Below the pieces are notes generated by a model that saw nothing but the letters and a program-made list of their open reading frames with translations, searched no databases and had not been told where the DNA came from. From assembly GCA_002347095.1 (NCBI GenBank), contig DDWZ01000024.1, positions 27,615 through 91,614 of the forward strand: a stretch of 64,000 nucleotides of DNA. Reading direction: 5' to 3'. Below are positions 58,513-64,000 of this stretch, piece by piece; positions within the stretch are counted from its first letter, which is position 1; each line of letters begins with the position of its first letter. The position numbers and the translations under genes were made by a program. The stretch is from Desulfobulbaceae bacterium UBA2273. Lineage in GTDB: Bacteria; Desulfobacterota; Desulfobulbia; Desulfobulbales; Desulfurivibrionaceae.

Positions 58513-60027
58513 ATGCTTCTCATCCATCCCCCAGCCGCCAAGGGTTGCGAACCTCCCGCCGGTATTGCCCGTCTAGCCGGGGCCATCCGGGGCCATGGCC
58601 TTCCCTGCACCTTGCTGGACGCCAATCTGGAAGGGCAAATGTTCCTGCTCGCCTCCCCACCCCAGGGCGCGGACACCTGGAGCCTCCGCGCAGGCCGCAA
58701 TCTCAAGGACAATCTGGCATCCCTGCGCAGCCCGAAACTGTACACAAACCCTTCCCGCTACCGGCGGGCAGTGGCGGATGTCAACCGGGTGCTGGAGCAG
58801 GCAGGCCGCAGCCGGAATCTTTCCCTCACCCTGGCCAATTATCAGGAACAGGATCTTTCTCCCTTGCGCAGCGCGGATCTTCTCCGGACTGCCGAGAACC
58901 CCGGAGCAAACATCTTCTTTCCCTACTTCGCAACCCGGCTTCCCGCCCTCATCGCAGAAACCCGCCCTGCCCTCATCGGCATCTCCCTGAACTACCTGAG
59001 CCAAGCCCCCGTTACCTTTGCCATGGCCGGCTTTCTCAAAAAACAGTATCCGGGGCTGCCCATCGTGCTGGGAGGCGGGCTGGTCACCTCCTGGCTGCGC
59101 AACCCGGCTTGGCGCAATCCTTTTGCCGGGCTCATCGATCATTGCCTTGCCGGCCCGGGAGAAGAAGCGCTGGTTCGCCTCATGGGCGCCGATTTTTCGA
59201 CCGCCCACCACACCCCTTCCTATTCCGGCCTGCCGCTCGCCGACTACCTGGCCCCCGGCCTTATCCTCCCCTACGCCGCCTCTTCGGGCTGTTACTGGAA
59301 CAAATGCCTCTTTTGCCCGGAAAAGGCGGAAGGCAACCCGTACCTGCAGATCCCCCCCGTCACGGTGCTGGCCGATATCGCCACACTCAAAGCCGCTGTC
59401 CAGCCCAACCGCCCGGCCTTGCTCCATTTTCTCGACAACGCAGTGAGTCCGGCCCTGATGCAGGCCCTGGCCGCCGAACCGCCGGGGATCGACTGGTACG
59501 GCTTTGCCCGCATCACCCCCCTGCTGGCCGAGGCTGATTTCTGCCACGCCCTGCGCCGCTCCGGCTGCCGGCTGCTGAAATTGGGCCTGGAGTCTGGGGA
59601 CCAGTCCGTGCTGGAGGCCATGAACAAGGGGCAGGATCTGGCCCTGATCGAAAAGGTGCTGCAAACCCTGGCCGAGGCGGGAATCGCCACCTACATCTAT
59701 CTACTGTTCGGCACCCCCTCAGAATCCCTTGGGGAAGCGCGGCGGACCATGGATTTTGTGGTCCGCCACCATGCGGCCATCACCTTTCTCAATCTGGCCG
59801 TGTTCAACATGCCCATTGGCAGCCCGGAAGCGCCGTTTCTGCCGCGCAGCGAGTTTTATGGGGGAGATCTCTCCCTGTACACCGATTTCGAGCATCCCAA
59901 AGGCTGGTCGCGCACGAAAATCCGGCGGTTTCTCGATCAGGAGTTCAAGCGTCACCCGGATATTGCCCGGATTCTCCAGCGCGACCCGCCGATTTTCACC
60001 TCCAACCATGCCGCTTTTTTCTGTTAA
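58513..60027 (+). CDS. B12-binding-type radical SAM protein with CX4CX2C motif
   Basis: A 504-residue protein. The N-terminal half (about 1-200) looks like a cobalamin-binding or Rossmann-like domain (LLIHPPAAKGCEPPAGIARL, VLGGGLVTSW). A radical SAM core follows with SSGCYWNKCLFCPEKAEGNP: the cysteines are spaced CX4CX2C rather than CX3CX2C. Later LKLGLESGDQSVLEAMNKGQ and YIYLLFGTPSE are typical of the HemN/Elp3-like SAM region. Substrate unknown. ATG at 58513, 70 bases after the terminator. Confidence 0.85.
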   Translation: MLLIHPPAAKGCEPPAGIARLAGAIRGHGLPCTLLDANLEGQMFLLASPPQGADTWSLRAGRNLKDNLASLRSPKLYTNPSRYRRAVADVNRVLEQAGRSRNLSLTLANYQEQDLSPLRSADLLRTAENPGANIFFPYFATRLPALIAETRPALIGISLNYLSQAPVTFAMAGFLKKQYPGLPIVLGGGLVTSWLRNPAWRNPFAGLIDHCLAGPGEEALVRLMGADFSTAHHTPSYSGLPLADYLAPGLILPYAASSGCYWNKCLFCPEKAEGNPYLQIPPVTVLADIATLKAAVQPNRPALLHFLDNAVSPALMQALAAEPPGIDWYGFARITPLLAEADFCHALRRSGCRLLKLGLESGDQSVLEAMNKGQDLALIEKVLQTLAEAGIATYIYLLFGTPSESLGEARRTMDFVVRHHAAITFLNLAVFNMPIGSPEAPFLPRSEFYGGDLSLYTDFEHPKGWSRTKIRRFLDQEFKRHPDIARILQRDPPIFTSNHAAFFC

Positions 60028-60074
60028 ATCGAGCCCGTTCCGATCCGTTGCTTCTCCCCCATTCTTTTTTTGTT

Positions 60075-60104
60075 TTGACAAACTCCCCGGCGATTACGGA
60101 TAAT
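60075..60104 (+). promoter_or_regulatory. sigma-70-type promoter for UspA gene
   Basis: TTGACA (60075-60080) and GATAAT (60099-60104), 18 bases apart, lie 81 bases upstream of the UspA start. Match to consensus is good. Confidence 0.7.
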
Positions 60105-60185
60105 AATTCAGAAGAGTTCAACCGTTTCCGGGCGACAAAACACCGCCATCGATCCTATTGGTAAACACCTGAGAGGGAGGATGCT

Positions 60186-60608
60186 ATGTATAAAAAAATC
60201 ATGGTTGGCTATGACGGCACAAAATTCAGTGATTGCGCCCTGAAGGAAGCGATGGCCATGGCAAAGGAATCGAACGCGAAGCTCCTGCTGGTAAGCGCCC
60301 CGGAAATCGATATCGAATTCCAGGCCATGTCGCCGGAAGCACACGAACTGATGGAAAAAAAAGGGCGCGTCGACCTGGACCGGGCGGCGGCCAAGGTTAA
60401 AAAAGCCGGGCTCACCTGCGAGACCAAGATCGTCGTCTCGACCTCCACCCAGGAAGCACTGGTGGAGACAGCAAAGAAAAGCAAGGTGGATCTGATCGTG
60501 CTCGGCACCCATGGCCGCACCGGCCTTGTGCGGCTGCTCATGGGCAGCACCACGGCGCGGGTAATCGGCCATGCCCACTGCAGCGTGCTGGTGGTGCGCT
60601 GCAAGTAA
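60186..60608 (+). CDS. universal stress protein UspA
   Basis: A 140-residue single-domain Usp: KKIMVGYDGTKFSDCALKEA at the start and VLGTHGRTGLVRLLMGSTTA with the ATP-binding GxxGxxxxxxxGS motif. It appears to be a separate transcript from the radical SAM gene. It is more canonical than the Usp-like protein at 55237-55764. Confidence 0.94.
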   Translation: MYKKIMVGYDGTKFSDCALKEAMAMAKESNAKLLLVSAPEIDIEFQAMSPEAHELMEKKGRVDLDRAAAKVKKAGLTCETKIVVSTSTQEALVETAKKSKVDLIVLGTHGRTGLVRLLMGSTTARVIGHAHCSVLVVRCK

Positions 60609-60755
60609 GGCGCAGCCTTATCCGGCTGAAGAATAAGGAAAGTGATGGCTGTCATAACCGTTCAGCAGTGCCGCAGATGCGCAAAAGAGGTCTGCAAAGT
60701 GTGCTATTGCACATGAGCAGGCCGATGACAAAGCAGATGCGGTGCTGCTGGACGG

Positions 60756-61505
60756 TTAGCGATTGCAAACCGGACATCCCTGCATGGCAAAGGGCTTTTC
60801 CAGCCGGCAGGCGGCAAGCAGCGCTTCGTCTCGAAAGATATCCAGGGTAGGGCCATCGGCCCGGACCTCGCCTTCGTGCAAAACAATGGTCCGCTCGCAC
60901 AGCTCCACGACCATGTCCAGATCGTGGCTGGTGAAAATCCTGGTGTGGCGGAAGTTTTTCAAGAGGCCCATGAGCTGCCGCCGGGCAAAGGGATCAAGCC
61001 CGCTGGTCGGTTCATCCATGACCAGAATGTCCGGCGACATGGCCAGCACCGTGGCGATGGCCACCCGCTTCTTTTCCCCGCCGGAAAGCCGGTACGGAGG
61101 CTTGTCGCGCAGATGCTCGGCACCCACCCGGGCCAAGGCCTCTTGCACCCGCTCTTCCACCTCCTCCCCGGTCAGGCCCAGATTCAACGGGCCAAAGGCC
61201 ACATCGTCAAACACCGTCGGCATGAAGAGTTGGTCGTCCGGATCCTGGAACACCATGCCCACCGTGCGCCGGATCTCGGGCAGAGTGGCGGGGGTCAGGG
61301 GAAAATCCCCGATGCGGATAGTCCCCTGGCTGGTTGCCAGATACCCGTTCAGATGCAGGAGCAGGGTGGACTTGCCCGCCCCGTTGGCGCCGATGATCGC
61401 CACCGACTCGCCATGGGTGATCCGGAAGGAAACGGTCCGCAACGCTTCGGTGCCATCGGGATAGACATGACGCAGATCCTTGACCTCGACAATATGATGG
61501 CTCAT
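60756..61505 (-). CDS. cbiO: nickel/cobalt ABC transporter ATP-binding protein
   Basis: A 249-residue ATPase with Walker A (GANGAGKSTLLLHL), signature LSGGEKKRVAIA and Walker B (DILVMDEPTSGLD). The start overlaps the cbiQ stop by four bases (ATGA). It ends QGCPVCNR, a CxxC near the C-terminus. Energises the ECF-type uptake system below. Confidence 0.95.
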   Translation of the reverse strand: MSHHIVEVKDLRHVYPDGTEALRTVSFRITHGESVAIIGANGAGKSTLLLHLNGYLATSQGTIRIGDFPLTPATLPEIRRTVGMVFQDPDDQLFMPTVFDDVAFGPLNLGLTGEEVEERVQEALARVGAEHLRDKPPYRLSGGEKKRVAIATVLAMSPDILVMDEPTSGLDPFARRQLMGLLKNFRHTRIFTSHDLDMVVELCERTIVLHEGEVRADGPTLDIFRDEALLAACRLEKPFAMQGCPVCNR

Positions 61506-62314
61506 CCTCTCCCCCCTGTAACGATCGTCCCCAGAAGTTGAGAGACATTGACCAGCCTAAAAAAAAGAAACAGCCCCGACCAGCCCGCGAGAAACAAAAA
61601 ATCCCTGGTCCCGAACCGGGTTGTCCGGCGCGGATGGAATTCGCCGGTGAACCCCCTGGCCAGCATGGCGAGATGGATCCGCTCAGCCCGCAGCCAGGTC
61701 CGCAAGAGAAGTTGGCTGAGCAACGAACCGTAGGAGCGCCACCCCAATCCTTTTTTGCCAAAAGCACGCAATTCACGGGCCCGCGCCGTGCGGCCGCCTT
61801 CTTCGGTGAGCACAAACAGATAGCGGTGAAGGAAAAGGAGCTGCACGGTGAATATCCGGGGCATTCCCAACTGATCCAGGGCATGGCAGATCGCGGGAAA
61901 TCCGGTTACTGCCACCAGGATGAGGGCGGCCCCGACCGTGAGCGTTGCCCGCACCATAATCGAAGCAAGGGAGAGCCACCCCCCGCTGACCGCAAGGGGA
62001 CCGAGACGAATCAGCACCGTCTGATCAAAAAGGGGATTGAACATGCCCACCATCAGGGCAAAGGGAAGAACCACCAGGATTTTCCTGGCGATATGGCGAA
62101 CCGGCAGATTGCCGAGCGCCATGATCACCGCCGGGTACAGAAAAAACGGAAAGAGTGCTGCCAGTTCGTATTTTCCAAAGGAAACCACCGCCAGGATGAA
62201 TGCCAGGGTCACCAGCACCTTGGCCCTGGCATCGATCCGATGCACGGACGTATTCCCGTTGGCCAGCAGATCAAGCTGCCTGAATTCCGTTATTGCTCCG
62301 GTAATGGAGGCCAT
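61502..62314 (-). CDS. cbiQ: nickel/cobalt ECF transporter T component
   Basis: A 270-residue membrane protein with five or six helices and the coupling motifs ARELRAFGKKG and ARGFTGEF-like LAMLARGFTGEF that contact CbiO. It begins MASITGAITEF. It is separated from the cbiM-cbiN fusion gene by 80 bases that contain an intrinsic terminator-like hairpin. Confidence 0.93.
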   Translation of the reverse strand: MASITGAITEFRQLDLLANGNTSVHRIDARAKVLVTLAFILAVVSFGKYELAALFPFFLYPAVIMALGNLPVRHIARKILVVLPFALMVGMFNPLFDQTVLIRLGPLAVSGGWLSLASIMVRATLTVGAALILVAVTGFPAICHALDQLGMPRIFTVQLLFLHRYLFVLTEEGGRTARARELRAFGKKGLGWRSYGSLLSQLLLRTWLRAERIHLAMLARGFTGEFHPRRTTRFGTRDFLFLAGWSGLFLFFRLVNVSQLLGTIVTGGRG

Positions 62315-62324
62315 CCGCCTCTCC

Positions 62325-62361
62325 TAAAAAAAGAGGGGAAGAGGCCGTGCGCCTCCTCCCC
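62325..62361 (-). terminator. terminator or attenuator inside the nickel transporter operon
   Basis: On the minus strand GGGGAGGAGGC (62361-62351) pairs with GCCTCTTCCCC (62345-62335) with one mismatch, followed by a C and TTTTTTT. It lies between the cbiM-cbiN gene and cbiQ, so it may lower expression of the ATPase part. Confidence 0.75.
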
Positions 62362-62394
62362 GTGTTTACGCGATTTCCAGACTTTCCTGCCGTC

Positions 62395-63420
62395 TCAGGC
62401 CACCCTTCTCTGCCTTCTTCGCAGGAACAGGCCGCTCAACAAGGCCATGGCCAGGGTGAGCAGGCCGCCGACAACCCCGGCCACGCTGGAGCCCAGGGAA
62501 CTTTCCTGCCCTGCCTTGTTTTCCGGTTGTTGCCCGGATTGTTTAAACGTATAATCCGGCAGAAAGGCGATTGAGGCCTGAAACCCGGCAAGTCTGGCAT
62601 GCAGCCCTTGTTCCGGCCCAGCCAATTCTTCGGCGCCGGTGACCTTGGCAATGGCCCATTCCAACCCATCGGGATTTTCCGAGGCAAACCAGGAAACAAA
62701 GCCGCCGGTCAACAAAGCTGCGCCGAGAAAGAGTGCCAGAACCTTGCGCAAAGGGGTTTGGCCGAGGAGGCGAGCCTGCTGGACGCTCTCGATGATCTCC
62801 GGCCTGGCTTGATATACAAAGGAAACCACCGCGGCGGTCACCAATCCTTCGACCACGCCGATGGCCAGATGGATGGGCTGCATGAGACCGGCAAAGGCGG
62901 CTAGAGGCAGCGCGGAAATGCCCGAAGCCACCGTTTCAAGGACCACGGCAAAGGCGCCCAGTTGGAGGCCGACGATGGCGGCAACCATGGCGGCCACGGT
63001 TATCCGGGTTGTGCTCGGCGCGCTGCCGACCAAGGGCTTATAGATGAAGGGGTAGGCGATACAGGCCGGCAGAACCCCGAGGTTGAAGATGTTGCAGCCC
63101 AGGGCCAGCAACCCGCCGTCGGCAAAAAACAGCGCCTGCACCACGAGAACCGAGGCAATGGTGATACAGGCTGCGGCAGGCCCGAGCAAAACCGCCAGCA
63201 GAAGACCGCCGCCGAGATGGCCGCTGGAGCCGGTGGCCGGAATGGTGAAGTTGATCATCTGCGCCGCAAAGATGAAGGCGCCCAGGACGCCCATGAGGGG
63301 CGCCTTGCCCCCGTCCATTTCCTGGCGCAGCTTTCGGGAACAGTATATGATGGCGCCGGCGGAAGCGGCCCACATGGTCCCGCCGACCGCGGGGGATAAC
63401 AACGCGTCTGCCATGTGCAT
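62395..63420 (-). CDS. nikMN: nickel/cobalt ECF substrate-binding component, CbiM/NikM fused to CbiN/NikN
   Basis: A 341-residue membrane protein. It starts MHMADALLSPAVGGTMW; the N-terminal Met-His is the metal-binding start of CbiM/NikM. GLVTAAVVSF is present in the sixth-helix region. The C-terminal part (about 240-335) with ENPDGLEWAIAKVTG is the NikN/CbiN domain, fused here. The PDGLEW form and the opposite nikR gene favour nickel over cobalt. Confidence 0.93.
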   Translation of the reverse strand: MHMADALLSPAVGGTMWAASAGAIIYCSRKLRQEMDGGKAPLMGVLGAFIFAAQMINFTIPATGSSGHLGGGLLLAVLLGPAAACITIASVLVVQALFFADGGLLALGCNIFNLGVLPACIAYPFIYKPLVGSAPSTTRITVAAMVAAIVGLQLGAFAVVLETVASGISALPLAAFAGLMQPIHLAIGVVEGLVTAAVVSFVYQARPEIIESVQQARLLGQTPLRKVLALFLGAALLTGGFVSWFASENPDGLEWAIAKVTGAEELAGPEQGLHARLAGFQASIAFLPDYTFKQSGQQPENKAGQESSLGSSVAGVVGGLLTLAMALLSGLFLRRRQRRVA

Positions 63421-63435
63421 GGGTTTCTCCTTGTT

Positions 63436-63481
63436 TGGGCTACATGCCTGGTGGGTAGCACGACATTTTTTATGGTAACAC
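63436..63481. promoter_or_regulatory. candidate NikR sites between nikMN and nikR
   Basis: In the 115-base divergent gap, GGGCTAC (63437-63443), GTAGCAC (63455-63461) and GTAACAC (63475-63481) occur. The first two form an inverted repeat with an 11-base spacer; the last two are direct repeats. NikR sites in related bacteria use GTGTTAC-type half sites, so this region is a plausible operator, but the spacing is not the known one. Confidence 0.35.
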
Positions 63482-63535
63482 GCTCTAGGTACAATATCTC
63501 GAAATAGGTGTCAACATATTTTAAGGAGCAACCAC

Positions 63536-63955
63536 ATGGGAAAAACCATCCGTTTCGGAATCTCGCTCGACGAAAGTCTCCTGGAAAGCTATGACCGGCT
63601 CATCGAGGCCAAGGGCTATATGAATCGCTCCGAGGCGATCCGCGACCTGATCCGCTCGGCGCTGGTGGAGGAGAAATGGGCGGCCGGCGATGCGGAAGTG
63701 GTGGGCACCGTCACCCTGGTGTACAACCACCATGTCCGCGATCTTTCCGACAAGCTGACAGAGCATCAGCATGCCCACCACGACCGGGTTATCTCGGCGC
63801 TCCATGTGCATCTCGACGCGCATAACTGCCTGGAGGTCCTGGTGGTGCGGGGGATGGTGGGAGAGGTGAAGCGGATCGCCAACGAACTCATCGGGGTGAA
63901 AGGGGTCAAGCATGGCCAGTTGGTCATGACCACCACCGGCGAGGAGCTTCACTAA
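63536..63955 (+). CDS. nikR: nickel-responsive regulator NikR
   Basis: A 139-residue protein with an N-terminal ribbon-helix-helix ([20 protein letters not shown]) and an ACT-like metal-binding domain. The conserved metal ligands are visible in [20 protein letters not shown] and the following HNCLEVL. It represses nickel uptake when nickel is sufficient, and lies opposite the nickel transporter genes. The ATG at 63536 has an AAGGAG site. Confidence 0.95.
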   Translation: MGKTIRFGISLDESLLESYDRLIEAKGYMNRSEAIRDLIRSALVEEKWAAGDAEVVGTVTLVYNHHVRDLSDKLTEHQHAHHDRVISALHVHLDAHNCLEVLVVRGMVGEVKRIANELIGVKGVKHGQLVMTTTGEELH

Positions 63956-64000
63956 GAGTTTGTCCGTAAATAATCTTGGGGCTTGACTAGCTGAGAATAC

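Noticed and set aside
58002..59537. 511-codon plus-strand frame overlapping the Usp and radical SAM genes
   Set aside because: Out of frame with two clear genes and spans the terminator at 58413-58442.

Overview
The window reads as a chromosomal segment of a Gram-negative, GC-rich anaerobe of the former Deltaproteobacteria (Desulfobacterota), most likely a Desulfobulbales-type sulfur-metabolising bacterium. That placement is inference. It rests on the many sigma-54 activators (four in 64 kb) and PilZ proteins, a split F0-only ATP synthase operon (atpZ-atpI-atpB-atpE), the hemA-ccsA-siroheme gene order, a stand-alone rubredoxin, a TauE/SafE-type anion exporter coupled to universal stress proteins, and a nickel CbiM(N)QO transporter opposite NikR. 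No phage, plasmid or insertion-sequence genes and no CRISPR array were seen.

Layout. 1-3350 is a minus-strand string of small envelope and stress proteins (LapA-like, coiled-coil, GlsB-like, DUF2959-like lipoprotein, tiny membrane proteins and twin 21-residue membrane peptides) behind a sigma-54-type promoter. 3347-12739 encodes a signalling block: a CheB-CheR fusion, a hybrid histidine kinase and two closely related sigma-54 activators. 12740-13449 is a repeat-bearing gap before a tRNA-Arg. 13557-22538 is mostly housekeeping: bioA, hpt, rubredoxin, a cNMP-HDOD regulator and the conserved rpmH-rnpA-yidD-yidC-jag-mnmE run. 22804-29827 is a heavy-metal RND efflux operon with an embedded PII-like protein. 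29962-34360 is a ZraP/ZraSR-like envelope metal-stress module, flanked by the hemA 3' end on one side and a decayed copy of it on the other.

34474-48372 holds tetrapyrrole genes (hemA, ccsA, a siroheme synthase gene, hemL), a UbiD-family decarboxylase, an RNA pseudouridine synthase, HU/IHF, rimO, a phosphorylase and the F0 operon. 48584-51836 is a plus-strand operon of a PilZ protein, a ribbon-helix-helix-like protein, a zinc-ribbon-fused ParA and unknowns. 51863-58442 is a histidine kinase and sigma-54 response regulator divergent from an exporter/stress-protein cluster; the shared intergenic region carries a sigma-54 promoter and upstream GTTGC repeats. The end holds a radical SAM protein, another UspA and the nickel transporter with NikR.

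The strongest unifying signal is three sigma-54-type promoters, each beside a sigma-54 activator gene: 3203-3218 (minus), 31018-31033 (minus) and 54942-54957 (plus). The best candidate for an undescribed system is the 54680-58377 cluster, in which three otherwise different small proteins share an N-terminal AFAEAGE-type segment and are followed by a TauE-like exporter and a tandem Usp protein.
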